Positions 33,095 through 42,048 of a stretch of DNA of 64,000 nucleotides are shown here, piece by piece (the first letter of the stretch is position 1; every line of letters begins with the position of its first letter). Location: contig JAHDVK010000014.1 in assembly GCA_023384675.1 (NCBI GenBank), positions 85,183 to 149,182 of the forward strand. Direction: 5' to 3'. A program made the position numbers and the translations under genes. The notes under the pieces were generated by a model, which saw only the letters and a list, made by a program, of their open reading frames with translations, made no database searches and was not told where the DNA came from. This stretch comes from Bryobacteraceae bacterium (lineage in GTDB: Bacteria > Acidobacteriota > Terriglobia > Bryobacterales > Bryobacteraceae).

Positions 33095-36000
33095 ACGGCC
33101 TGCTCTATTTGCGCAGGTCGCTCGCCTGGTTCGCGCGCACGAATCTGGCGATCGTGGCGGGCGCGGCTGTCGCCACCGCCGTGCTATGCGGCGCGCTGCT
33201 CACTGGCCACTCGGTGCGGACGAGCCTGCACACCATCGCGGTGGGCCGCCTGGGGGCGACCGAGCAGGCGTTGATTTCGCGCAACTTCTTCCGCGCCTCG
33301 CTGGCCGCTGAGTTTGAGGATCCGTTCCGGGCCGTTCCGTTGATTGCGCTTGAGGGGGCGGCGGTCCATCAGAGCTCGAACTCGCGCGCAAACCGGGTGG
33401 CAATTGTTGGCGTGGACGATGGCTTCTACAGTTTCCACGGCGCTCCGGCGCGCGCGCCACGCGGCCGCGGGCTGATGCTGAGCCCCGCGCTGGCGCGCGA
33501 GTTTGGCGCGACGGCCGGCGACACGGTGCTGCTGCGGCTCGAGGAGCCTTCCGACGTCCCGCGCGAGTTTCTGCAAGGGCGGCGCGATGAGGTCGCGCGC
33601 ACCATCCGCTTCCAGGTGGAAGACCCCGTGGTTCCGCCAGTGCAGCCCGAGTTCTCACTGGCGCCCTCGCAGGGCGAACTGCGGGCGGTGTACGTGTCGC
33701 TCGAATTGCTTGGCCGCGAACTTAAGCAGGAAGGGCGCGCCAATACGATCCTGCTGGCGGGCGGTACGGCGCAGGAGGCCGCGCGGCGCCTGCACGAGCG
33801 ATTCCAACTCGCTGACCTCGGCCTGAGCGTGCGCGAACTCGACGGGCGCGGGTATGCCCTGGAGCATCGCAGCACGTTGATTGACGACCGCACCGCGGAA
33901 CGCGCGCTGAGCCTGGGACGTTCGCTCGGGCTGCTGCAGCGGCCCCTGCTGACCTATCTGGCCAACTCGATCCGGGCCGGCCGGCGCGCGATTCCCTATT
34001 CGCTTGTGACGGGCGCCGACGAGCGCACGCTGGCCGAGTTGAACGGGGACCGGCCGCTGGCCCAGGTCGAGGGAACGCCAGTGGTGCTCAACGAATGGGC
34101 CGCGGCGGACCTTGGCGTCCGCGTGGGCAGCGAGATCGAACTGGAGTACTTTCTGTGGGGCGGCACGGGCGAACTGGTGACCTCTTCGGCGAAGTTCACG
34201 CTGGCGGGGGTGGCGCCGCTGCGCGGCCTGGGCGCGGACCGTACGGTCGCGCCGGACTATCCCGGCATCACCGACCAGATGTCGCTGGGCAGCTGGGATC
34301 CGCCGTTTCCCGTCGATCTCAAAAGAATCCGCCCGAAAGACGAGGACTATTGGGACCGTTACCGGACAGCGCCCAAAGCCTGGATTCCGCTGGATGCCGC
34401 GCGCAAGATGTGGGCGACGCGCTACGGTTCGCTGACTTCGATTCGTTACGCCGAGCAGCCGGCCGAACTCGCCCATGCCCTGCGGGCCGAACTCGACCCG
34501 CTCGCCGGAGGCTTCACCCTGCTGGAGGCGCGCCGCCAGGCGGAGGAAAGCGCCCTCGGAGCCACCGATTTTGGCGAATATTTCCTCTATTTCAGCTTCT
34601 TTGTGATGATTTCGGCACTGTTTTTGATGGGCCTGTTCTTCCGGTTGAGCGTCGAGCAGCGCCAGCGGGAAGTGGGCTTGCTGCACGCGCTGGGCTTCAG
34701 CCAGCGGCAGGTGCGCGGGCTGCTGGCCCAGGAAGGCTTCGTGCTGGCAGCGGCGGGCACGGCGCTCGGCATCCCGCTGGGGCTGGCCTACGCCGCGCTG
34801 GTGCTGCACGGGTTACGGACGTGGTGGATCGGCGCGACCCGCACAACGCAGCTGGAGTTGGCGGTGGAGCCAAAGCTGCTCGGGCTGGGCGCAGCGGCGG
34901 GTCTGGGCATCGCTGTGCTCGCCGTGTGGTGGACGCTCCGCGGCTGGCGGGATCTGACGCCGCGCGGCCTGATGGCCGGCCCGGGGCGGGGCAGGCGCAT
35001 CAGCGTGTGGGCGCCGGTGCTGTCGCTGGCGTGTGCCCTGGCGGTGCTCATCCCCGCGGCCGTGGGCGCAGTGCCGGCGGCGCTGGGCTTTTTCCTGGGC
35101 GGGGTGCTTCTGTTGACTTCGTTTGTGACCGGCGCGGCCTTGGTTTTGAGGCGCCCGTTCGTAAGCATTCCTCCTGAATCCGGCTGGAAACCGATGGCGG
35201 CTCTGGCGGCGCGCAATGCGGGCTGGCGGCCGGGGCGCAGCGTGCTGGCGTTGACGCTGATCGCCGCGGCCACGTTCCTGCTGGTTTCGCTGGAAGCGTT
35301 CCGGCATGGGGAGGAGCGTGATCCCAGCCGCCGCGATTCCGGCGCGGGCGGCTATACCCTCTATGGCGAATCGCAGGCACCCTTGATCACCGATCCCAAC
35401 ACGGCTGCAGGCCGCGAGGCGCTGAATCTCGATCCGCTGCCCGAGATGCGCTGGGCTCTGTTCCGATTGAAGCCGGGCGACGATGTATCCTGTCTGAACC
35501 TCTACCAGCCCAAGAATCCGCGCATTTTGGGTGCTCCGGCGGAATTCCTGCGCGAAGGGCGGTTCCGTTTCGCCGATTCACTGGGCGCCTCGCCGGAAAC
35601 CGAGGCGAACCCCTGGCTCCTGTTGGAAGGGCAACAGGACCGTGGCATTGTGCCCGCCATCGCCGACGCACATTCCATGCAGTACGTCCTGCACAAAAAG
35701 CTCGGCGATGTGATCGAAATCGAGCGTGAAGGCGCCAGCCCGGTGCGTCTGCGGCTGGTGGCGGCGCTGCGGAGCAGCGTGTTTCAGAGCGAGCTGATCA
35801 TCAGCGAGAAGGATTTCCTGCGGCTGTTTCCGGGCATTGAAGGCGCGCGCGTGTTCCTGATTGAAGGCGGCGCGGAGACGGCGGAAGATCTGGAGGACGT
35901 ATTGAGCGACTATGCTTTTGCCGCCGAACGCACCGAAAAGCGGCTTGCCGAGTTCCACCGCGTGGACAACACCTACATTTCCACCTTCCAGGCGCTGGGG

Positions 36001-36351
36001 GCGCTGGGGCTGTTGCTGGGCACACTCGGCCTGGCCGCGGTGCTGTTGAGAAACGCGCTTGAGCGCAGAAGGGAACTGGGCCTGTTGCGTGCGGCGGGGT
36101 TTTCCCAGGGCGAGATTGGGAGGCTGCTGCTGCTCGAGAACGCGGCGCTCCTGTGTGCCGGATTGGTTGCGGGAACCGTTTGCGCACTGTTGGCGATTGG
36201 ACCAGCGCTGGTGGAGAGGGGCTCGGCGTTGCCGCTACTTTCGATCGCGTTGATTGTACTGCTAGTCCTGGCCGGGGGATTGGCCGCTTCATTGGGTGCG
36301 GTGCGTGCCGCTCTTCACGCACCGCTCATGGAATCGTTGAGATCCGAATAG
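33091..36351 (+). CDS. Large FtsX-like ABC permease (1086 aa)
   Basis: A permease with one N-terminal helix (about residues 10-32) and a large periplasmic region to about 490. A first FtsX domain follows (helices near 497-520, 545-570 and 595-620), then two central helices (about 640-690), a second periplasmic region to about 960 and a second FtsX domain (near 965-990, 1010-1040 and 1048-1078). This duplicated architecture, about twice MacB/LolE size, is typical of fused FtsX permeases that move lipids, lipoproteins or large amphiphiles. The start at 33091 is fixed by the ATGA overlap with the ATPase; the longer frame reads out of frame over that gene. Last gene of the unit, ending tail-to-tail with the FecR-like gene. 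Confidence 0.9.
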   Translation: MNGLLYLRRSLAWFARTNLAIVAGAAVATAVLCGALLTGHSVRTSLHTIAVGRLGATEQALISRNFFRASLAAEFEDPFRAVPLIALEGAAVHQSSNSRANRVAIVGVDDGFYSFHGAPARAPRGRGLMLSPALAREFGATAGDTVLLRLEEPSDVPREFLQGRRDEVARTIRFQVEDPVVPPVQPEFSLAPSQGELRAVYVSLELLGRELKQEGRANTILLAGGTAQEAARRLHERFQLADLGLSVRELDGRGYALEHRSTLIDDRTAERALSLGRSLGLLQRPLLTYLANSIRAGRRAIPYSLVTGADERTLAELNGDRPLAQVEGTPVVLNEWAAADLGVRVGSEIELEYFLWGGTGELVTSSAKFTLAGVAPLRGLGADRTVAPDYPGITDQMSLGSWDPPFPVDLKRIRPKDEDYWDRYRTAPKAWIPLDAARKMWATRYGSLTSIRYAEQPAELAHALRAELDPLAGGFTLLEARRQAEESALGATDFGEYFLYFSFFVMISALFLMGLFFRLSVEQRQREVGLLHALGFSQRQVRGLLAQEGFVLAAAGTALGIPLGLAYAALVLHGLRTWWIGATRTTQLELAVEPKLLGLGAAAGLGIAVLAVWWTLRGWRDLTPRGLMAGPGRGRRISVWAPVLSLACALAVLIPAAVGAVPAALGFFLGGVLLLTSFVTGAALVLRRPFVSIPPESGWKPMAALAARNAGWRPGRSVLALTLIAAATFLLVSLEAFRHGEERDPSRRDSGAGGYTLYGESQAPLITDPNTAAGREALNLDPLPEMRWALFRLKPGDDVSCLNLYQPKNPRILGAPAEFLREGRFRFADSLGASPETEANPWLLLEGQQDRGIVPAIADAHSMQYVLHKKLGDVIEIEREGASPVRLRLVAALRSSVFQSELIISEKDFLRLFPGIEGARVFLIEGGAETAEDLEDVLSDYAFAAERTEKRLAEFHRVDNTYISTFQALGALGLLLGTLGLAAVLLRNALERRRELGLLRAAGFSQGEIGRLLLLENAALLCAGLVAGTVCALLAIGPALVERGSALPLLSIALIVLLVLAGGLAASLGAVRAALHAPLMESLRSE

Positions 36352-36354
36352 AGG

Positions 36355-37476
36355 CTACTGCCGGCCGCCGCCGCGAGCTCCGCCGCCCACCGAGCCGCGC
36401 GCGCCGCCGGCCGCCGCGCCTGAAGAGGCGCCGGCCGCCGGACCGCCTCCGCCGCTGATCACGCCGCCGCCGCTATAGCCGCCGCCGGATGCGCCGCCGA
36501 AGCCTCCAGAGGGTCCCGTCCGGATCGAGCCCATGGACGAAGAGCCGCTGCGCTGCATGCCGCCAATACCCGCTGGAGCTTGTCCGCTCCAGCGCCCGCT
36601 GCTCGCGGTGGGGGTATTGCCCCCGCGGAATGGCGAAGGATTGCGTACACCGTAGCCGTAGTAGTTCCAAGGGTTCGCATAGAAGCGATAGGCCTGATAG
36701 GGGTTGAAGAACGCCCAGCCGAACGGGCTGAACACGTTCGCGCCCCAAGGCACGTAGGTCATGGTGCCGAAGAAGGGGTTGAAGAACCAGTTGCCAAGCA
36801 TCGTGCCCGTCATGCCCGCGGTGCGTCCGGGCGCCGAACGCGCGGCCGACAGGTTCGCCATGGCGATGTATTCCGAGCGGCGCTTGGCCCACCGGTAGAG
36901 AGCATCGGTGTCGTTCGGATCGAACCGGTTTACCGCCCAGCCGCCGGCCGATGCCACCAGTTCGCGGTTGCTCTTGACCAGATAGATTTCGTCGTTGATC
37001 GCTACCATGGCTTCGCCGCCATCGTAAACACGCACCCGCGGCGCGGGCGAAATATCGATCAGATACACGCCATTCTTCTTCACCCGCACTACCTGGTTGA
37101 CCGCCCGGAAGGTCAGCTGGTTCTCATCCAGAAGTTCGGTGACTTCCACAAGCGCCGAGCCTTCGAGAAGGTCGATCGACACATTGTCGGTGTTATTGTC
37201 GAGCAGCCGAAACGAGCTGTATTCGCTGACCCGGAGGAACGAGCCCGGAGTGAGCAGCACTTCGGCGCGCCCTTCGGAGGTTTTCAGCAGGCCATCCTTG
37301 GGGATGGTGGTGAAGCCGTTCGGGTTGTGCTCCACCATCTTTCCATCGACATAGACTTCGCCGTCGGCGACGTTAATCAAGCCGGCCTTGGCCGAGATGG
37401 CCAACTGCCCATAGGTGGGCACAGCCAGCAACAGGGCGATGGCGAGCAGGAACAGCAGTGAGCGGTTGACGTTCAT
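36355..37476 (-). CDS. Exported FecR-domain protein with glycine-rich tail
   Basis: A 373-residue protein with a signal peptide (MNVNRSLLFLLAIALLLAVP...). A FecR-like beta domain at about residues 35-185 shows AGLINVADGEVYVDGKMV, LLKTSEGRAEVLLTPGSFLRVSEYSSF and VSIDLLEGSALVEV. A tyrosine/asparagine/proline-rich stretch (FFNPFFGTMTYVPWG) follows, then a Gly/Ser/Ala-rich tail of about 80 residues. Unlike sigma-factor regulators it has no cytoplasmic N-terminus, so it is more likely a surface or envelope protein. ATGs at 37500 and 37497 are alternatives. The ATG at 37476 keeps the signal peptide compact and is preceded by GGAAAGG. Confidence 0.8.
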   Translation of the reverse strand: MNVNRSLLFLLAIALLLAVPTYGQLAISAKAGLINVADGEVYVDGKMVEHNPNGFTTIPKDGLLKTSEGRAEVLLTPGSFLRVSEYSSFRLLDNNTDNVSIDLLEGSALVEVTELLDENQLTFRAVNQVVRVKKNGVYLIDISPAPRVRVYDGGEAMVAINDEIYLVKSNRELVASAGGWAVNRFDPNDTDALYRWAKRRSEYIAMANLSAARSAPGRTAGMTGTMLGNWFFNPFFGTMTYVPWGANVFSPFGWAFFNPYQAYRFYANPWNYYGYGVRNPSPFRGGNTPTASSGRWSGQAPAGIGGMQRSGSSSMGSIRTGPSGGFGGASGGGYSGGGVISGGGGPAAGASSGAAAGGARGSVGGGARGGGRQ

Positions 37477-37511
37477 GCGTTTGCCTTTCCGACCCATCAT
37501 GGTCTTCCTTG

Positions 37512-37525
37512 TTGACGCATGTCAA
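37512..37525. promoter_or_regulatory. FNR/FixK-like palindrome TTGAC-N4-GTCAA
   Basis: A perfect 5-bp dyad (TTGACGCATGTCAA) lies upstream of the FecR-like gene. Its form matches the TTGA-N6-TCAA core used by Crp/FNR/FixK regulators. It may also be read as a -35 region (TTGACA on the minus strand). Confidence 0.4.
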
Positions 37526-37558
37526 CCGGCCGCCGTTTCGAAAAATCAATGATTTATC

Positions 37559-40147
37559 TCACTCACCAGTCGCGATGGGCAGCAGAACGGTGTTGGACGT
37601 CCGGCCCTGAATCCGCACCTGGACCCGCAGATTCCGGCCTTCGGAATCGGGCGACGGCGCCACTGAACCCAGCACGAACCGGAGCAGGTTGCGGCCCACC
37701 CGGTTCGGTTGCGCTCCGACCCAGAGGTGGGGCTGCGGTTCGCCTTCGATGAGCAACTCCACGGGATGCGTGAGAGGAAGCGGCGGATGCTCCGGCGTGT
37801 AGAAACCGTCGAGCCAGTGGGGGTTCGTGCGGCCGAAGCCGGTGCCGGTGAGCAGCAGCGTCTCGCCCCGCTTGGCGGGATGCTCCACGGTGACGGGTTT
37901 ACCGTCGGCGTGATAGATCTCCGCGTAGGGCAGTTCCTGTTGGGGCTGGGTGAATAGCCCCGGCGCCACCGTGGCGACTTGGAAATCGGCCGTCACTGAG
38001 GGCTGATCCGGCTGGCGGACGGTGAGCTTATGTTCGCCCGGAGGCACGGTGGAGGGGAGTTGGGCCACGATTTCTTCCGAGGAAACGTGCAGCAAAGGCA
38101 GCAGTTTGTCGCCCACATGCACGGTCACGCCCAACAGCGTCTGCTTCAGCGGACTGGTGTAACCGGACTCGAAATGCGAGGCGAGGTGGCGCCCGCGGAT
38201 GGCGATCAGCGAGCCTGGCGCGACTACCGCGTCGGGCGTTTCGCCGGCCGCGTTCTGCACGGCGCCCTCGGGCAGCGCGGGAACGCGGTCAAAGCGGGCG
38301 GCGATGGTAGCAGGGCGGTTCATGGTCACGTTACCCGTGGGCAGAGTGCCGGATAGCGCGCCATCCCACCGGCGGAACTTGAAGCCCGGGTTGCCCTCGA
38401 CATTCACTTGGACGCGAACACCCGCCGTGAAAAAGCCTCCCGGACCGGCGGTTGGATTGAGTGTGTACTTCGCGCCCTCCTCGGGGTCGGAGAGCAGCGT
38501 CAGCCGGTGATAGTGCTGATACCGCGCTGTGAGGGTATCCGCATTCTGGGTGAAGGAGTAGGCCCGCTCCGGGCTCTCGGTGTCATCCCAGCCGCTGAAT
38601 TCGATGCGAGTGTCCTCCGAGAAAGAGCGTTCCGGTTGGGCGGCGATTGTGATCTCCGTACCGGCGGGCCGGTCGATGACGCAAGGCGTGGTGCACTGTT
38701 CGCCGTTCACGCTGAGCGCGAGTTGCGCGGGCTCGCTGCGCAGCGTGAGCTGGCCGAGCAGTTCGTACTCCGCAATCAAACGAAGCCCCTTATCGGCCGC
38801 CTCCAGAGGCACAACAAGATCCTGTTCCGCCGTTCCCGCGTTGGACCAGCCGACGAAGCGCCAGCGGCGGCCCTTCGAATCGGTCTGCTCCAGCGGCGCG
38901 GCGAACTTGTGGGTATGTCCGACGCCCCATTCGAAGTTGTATCCGGGCCAGTTCTCCCGGCCGTCGATCTGCAGCTTGAGATTGACGGGCGAGGTGACAA
39001 ACGAGACGCGCGCCCCGCGCACGAAATGCGCGGTCAACGTGTGGGGGCGGTATTCCGAAGGTACCTGGAAGACCGTATTCTGCCCGCTTGGCTCGCCATT
39101 GCCGAGATCCCAGTGGTCGAACACCCAGATATTGCCCATCGAATCCTGTTGTGAAGGGGGGGCTGCCAGGACGTGTTCAGTGCCTGGAATCCAGTCGAGT
39201 TCACCATTGCACAGCGGGATGTGGCGGCAAAGCCGGGCCGGGTCCACAACGGGTGTAAAGGGCGGGGGCGGGTTTCCGGGATTCGGTGAAGGCCCGAGCC
39301 ACGGCGGCCAAAGCGGTGGAGTCCCGACAGGCAGGCAATCCTGATCGTGACGTTTCGTGGGCAGATAATTCCGGTCGATCACAAGCTGCAAGCCGCGGAC
39401 CGGCGCGGTCTCAAAGTAGATGCGGCGGGCCTCCGAGAAGTAAGCCCGGATGGTCATAGGCCGGCTGATCACGATCGAGGAAGTGAATGGCCCGCCGGGA
39501 CCCGGCGGCAACTCCCAGCGCTCAAAGGCGTAGCCGGGGTAGGCTACGGCATTGAGGTTCACGCTCGTACCTTCATTCACCCAGGCGTAGGCGCTGGTCG
39601 TCAAACAGCCGCATACGGATGTGTCCAGAAATCCGGCAGGGCTCGGCCTTAGGCCCGAACCGCTGAAATTCTCCTGCTCGCCGTTGCATTCGCCGAGGAA
39701 TTGCGGCACGGTCTCGTGATTGATGTAGAAGAACACTCCATGCTGCTTGATGAAGTTGGCGCGGTAGAACGTGATATTGCGGCTGGCGGTGATGCGGATG
39801 ACCGATGAGCCGGCCTGATCGAGCAGTCCGGTGCTCTCCTGCCAGCCTACAAAGCGGAAGCGCGTATGGAACGTGGGGTCGTACTGGTTCGGGTCCACTG
39901 TCTGGCCGTCGGACAGATTCTCGCGAATGTATTCATTGCGGATCTCGAGCGTGTGCTGGCTGCCCTCGGGCCAGGTGAAGAGAGCCGAAGTCTGATAGGG
40001 CTGCCCGTCCACCCAAAAGGTCGCGCCGGGGACACTGGTTTCCACGCGCAGGGCCACACTGGTGAAGTTCTGCTGAGCGTTCAGGGGAAGGGCCACGGCG
40101 GCCAGCAGGGCGATGGTGGTCAGGGCGAGTCGATGGAGTTTAGGCAT
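37559..40147 (-). CDS. Secreted InlB-repeat protein with C-terminal Solibacter-type TIG-like domain
   Basis: An 862-residue exported protein. After the signal peptide (HRLALTTIALLAAVALPLNAQQ) come several divergent InlB B-type repeats, each with a YxGYxFxRWxGxxxG core and a closing RARF-like strand. Examples are YPGYAFERWELPPGPG, RWRFVGWSNAGTAEQ and NPGFKFRRWDGALSGTLP. From about residue 640 a C-terminal domain follows: GAVQNAAGETPDAVVAPGSLIAIRGRHLA, VATVAPGLFTQPQQELPYAEIYHADGKPV, LLLTGTGFGRTNP and GRNLLRFVLGSVA. This matches the uncharacterised Solibacter-enriched domain (TIGR03437 as I recall it) and marks the lineage. The ATG at 40147 gives the signal peptide; an ATG at 40168 adds seven residues. 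Probable adhesin or surface protein. Confidence 0.85.
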   Translation of the reverse strand: MPKLHRLALTTIALLAAVALPLNAQQNFTSVALRVETSVPGATFWVDGQPYQTSALFTWPEGSQHTLEIRNEYIRENLSDGQTVDPNQYDPTFHTRFRFVGWQESTGLLDQAGSSVIRITASRNITFYRANFIKQHGVFFYINHETVPQFLGECNGEQENFSGSGLRPSPAGFLDTSVCGCLTTSAYAWVNEGTSVNLNAVAYPGYAFERWELPPGPGGPFTSSIVISRPMTIRAYFSEARRIYFETAPVRGLQLVIDRNYLPTKRHDQDCLPVGTPPLWPPWLGPSPNPGNPPPPFTPVVDPARLCRHIPLCNGELDWIPGTEHVLAAPPSQQDSMGNIWVFDHWDLGNGEPSGQNTVFQVPSEYRPHTLTAHFVRGARVSFVTSPVNLKLQIDGRENWPGYNFEWGVGHTHKFAAPLEQTDSKGRRWRFVGWSNAGTAEQDLVVPLEAADKGLRLIAEYELLGQLTLRSEPAQLALSVNGEQCTTPCVIDRPAGTEITIAAQPERSFSEDTRIEFSGWDDTESPERAYSFTQNADTLTARYQHYHRLTLLSDPEEGAKYTLNPTAGPGGFFTAGVRVQVNVEGNPGFKFRRWDGALSGTLPTGNVTMNRPATIAARFDRVPALPEGAVQNAAGETPDAVVAPGSLIAIRGRHLASHFESGYTSPLKQTLLGVTVHVGDKLLPLLHVSSEEIVAQLPSTVPPGEHKLTVRQPDQPSVTADFQVATVAPGLFTQPQQELPYAEIYHADGKPVTVEHPAKRGETLLLTGTGFGRTNPHWLDGFYTPEHPPLPLTHPVELLIEGEPQPHLWVGAQPNRVGRNLLRFVLGSVAPSPDSEGRNLRVQVRIQGRTSNTVLLPIATGE

Positions 40148-40247
40148 AGACACTCTCACGTCTTCCATCTGTTCGGCTGGATGCCAGGCAGGCAGTATGG
40201 GGTAAACGCCTTAGGGCCTGGATGAGAGCGCGGGAGTACGCGAACTG

Positions 40248-40709
40248 TCAGCCGGCGGCGATTCCGCGACGGCGTGGGGCGGCAGCGCGAGGAGGTTTGC
40301 GCGCAGCCGTTCCGAGCAGGCGTTTGGCCGCACGCACAAGTTGCTGCACCTCATTGGCGCTCTTCATGATCACGACATTGGCACCAGTGCTGGCTTCGGT
40401 CAGTCCCAGCGCCTCCACGAAGCCCGAGATCAGAATGATGGGCGTGGAAACAGAGGCGCCGCGCACCTGCTGGATCAGTTCCATGCCGGTCATGGCCGGC
40501 ATCCTGAAGTCCGTCACAAGCAAGTCAAACGGGTTCCCCGCTTCGAGCGCCTCCTTGAACAGCTTAAGCGCTGTCGCGGGGCATTCGGCGCCCGTGGTTT
40601 CGTAGCCGAGTTCTTCAAGGACCGCCCGCCTTGCGGCGAGTCCGGCGCGGTTGTCATCCACCAGGAGGACGCGGGTTGAAGGGGCCTGCTGGGCTTTACG
40701 TTCAGCCAT
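40248..40709 (-). CDS. Single-domain response regulator with basic tail
   Basis: A 153-residue receiver protein without an output domain. The acidic pair Asp18-Asp19 (LLVDDN), the phosphoacceptor Asp67 (LLVTDFRMP), Ser95 (ILISGF) and Lys116 (IMKSANE) are all present, so it should be phosphorylated. The last 25 residues are Arg/Lys/Ala-rich (RAAKRLLGTAARKPPRAAAP...), which could bind nucleic acid or membrane. No histidine kinase gene is adjacent; the hybrid kinase at 46010 is the nearest candidate. A consensus -35 promoter (40723-40752) places the transcription start about seven bases before the ATG. Confidence 0.92.
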   Translation of the reverse strand: MAERKAQQAPSTRVLLVDDNRAGLAARRAVLEELGYETTGAECPATALKLFKEALEAGNPFDLLVTDFRMPAMTGMELIQQVRGASVSTPIILISGFVEALGLTEASTGANVVIMKSANEVQQLVRAAKRLLGTAARKPPRAAAPRRRGIAAG

Positions 40710-40722
40710 TGTGCGAAGGCTG

Positions 40723-40752
40723 AAGGTAGCAGAGCCTGAAACAGACTGTCAA
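40723..40752 (-). promoter_or_regulatory. Promoter of the response regulator gene
   Basis: Minus strand TTGACA (40747-40752), 18 bases, TACCTT (40723-40728). The predicted start is about seven bases before the ATG at 40709, so the mRNA is nearly leaderless. Confidence 0.6.
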
Positions 40753-40814
40753 CGAATCCGTATCGCGTTCATCGCAGGCGAGATTTTTTGCTTGACATCC
40801 GGGCGTAGGCCGCG

Positions 40815-41969
40815 CTACTCCACTTCGCGGGGCGCCTGATAGCCGTTCTTGGCAATAATCTGGTACTTAATGTTCTTCCCCTTTTCATCGGTGATGCGCA
40901 AGGGATCACCTGTTTGGGGGTTCACCAGATCGACCTTGATCTTACGGAACTTGCCGTCGCGGGCCGTGTTCGTGGGACTGTACGCCAGCGTATACGTATT
41001 CCGGAGCGCCTGGCTCAACTGCGCGAAAATGCCTGGGTATTCTCCGAAAAATCTGGGAAACCAGGCTTGGCCGCCCGTTTCCCTGGCGAACGTGCGCAGC
41101 ATGTTGTCGGCCTGAAGAAATTCAAGGCGGTCGATGCCGCCCATGGCCATGCGGGAATCCAGCCACTCGCGCATGGCCTGCAGAGTGCCGAGCGAATAGA
41201 TCGGCACGCTGGCCGTCTGCAGCTTGCGGCGGGTCTCATCGTAGGTCAGCCGCGAGAACGTGTCGATGCCCGAACCGATGTAGAAGATCGCCTTGCGGCC
41301 TTCGATCGCGCTCATCCGGTCGGCCACGTCCACGAGCGTGTCGAACATGTTCGATTCGGAAAAGCCCGGAATACGCAGGCGGGCCAGGGCCTCATGGGTG
41401 TCCTGCCGGTTGCTGGAGAAGTCCGACAGGATCTCCGGGCGCAAGTCGAAAGCGACCACCGCGACCGAGTCCTCCGGCTGCAGTGTTTCCAGGAAGCCGT
41501 AGCAGGCCTGCAGGGTGTCCTGCCAGCCCCACGACCAGTACTGCTGGTAGCGGGCGGAGAATTCGATCACCATGGCGATGGTCATCGGCGACTCCCCGGT
41601 GGCGTAGCCGTTCACGCGCTGCGGCACGCCGTCTTCAAGAATGCGGAAATTGCCTGGAGGAATGCCGGGAATGAAGCGGCCTCGGTTGTCCAGCACCGCC
41701 ACATCGACATTCACTGTCATGGCGTCGCTCGTAAAGGTGGGGCCGATCCCCTCCTCGGCCTCCTCGGCCGCTTTTTTCAGTTTCGAGGGGATCTTTTCCT
41801 GCTCCACTGGCTTGGGCGGCAGGGCGCCCGGCCCTTCGGTGGACTTCACGCGCGGACGGGCGACGGTGTCGCCGGTCTCCTTTTTGGGTCCTTGTTGGGC
41901 AAAGACGAATCCGCCCACCACCAGCAGGATGGCGAGCAGCAAACGTACAGGCTGGTTGAGATTTCGCAT
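40815..41969 (-). CDS. Exported VWFA-related acidobacterial protein
   Basis: A 384-residue protein with a signal peptide (RNLNQPVRLLLAILLVVGGFVFAQQ minus its ends) and a von Willebrand A-like fold. VNVDVAVLDNRGRFIPGIPPGNFRILEDGVPQ is the opening typical of the VWFA-related Acidobacterial family (TIGR03436 type). IAMVIEFSARYQQYW stands where the MIDAS DxSxS would be (only the last serine-like positions remain), so metal binding is doubtful. VAVVAFDLRPEIL and AIFYIGSGIDTFSRL are later strands. The ATG at 41969, six bases after AAAGGGA, is preferred to the ATG at 41987. These proteins are abundant and of unknown role in Acidobacteria. Confidence 0.85.
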   Translation of the reverse strand: MRNLNQPVRLLLAILLVVGGFVFAQQGPKKETGDTVARPRVKSTEGPGALPPKPVEQEKIPSKLKKAAEEAEEGIGPTFTSDAMTVNVDVAVLDNRGRFIPGIPPGNFRILEDGVPQRVNGYATGESPMTIAMVIEFSARYQQYWSWGWQDTLQACYGFLETLQPEDSVAVVAFDLRPEILSDFSSNRQDTHEALARLRIPGFSESNMFDTLVDVADRMSAIEGRKAIFYIGSGIDTFSRLTYDETRRKLQTASVPIYSLGTLQAMREWLDSRMAMGGIDRLEFLQADNMLRTFARETGGQAWFPRFFGEYPGIFAQLSQALRNTYTLAYSPTNTARDGKFRKIKVDLVNPQTGDPLRITDEKGKNIKYQIIAKNGYQAPREVE

Positions 41970-42048
41970 CACGATCCCTTTCATCACCAGTATCCCCTCA
42001 CTCTACTACTACTGACGACGCGAAGCGGCGGGAAGTTGCGAAACTGTG

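Noticed and set aside
40770..40814. TTGACA near 40793 as a plus-strand promoter
   Set aside because: No plus-strand gene follows; the sequence lies between two minus-strand genes and no -10 box is at the right distance.
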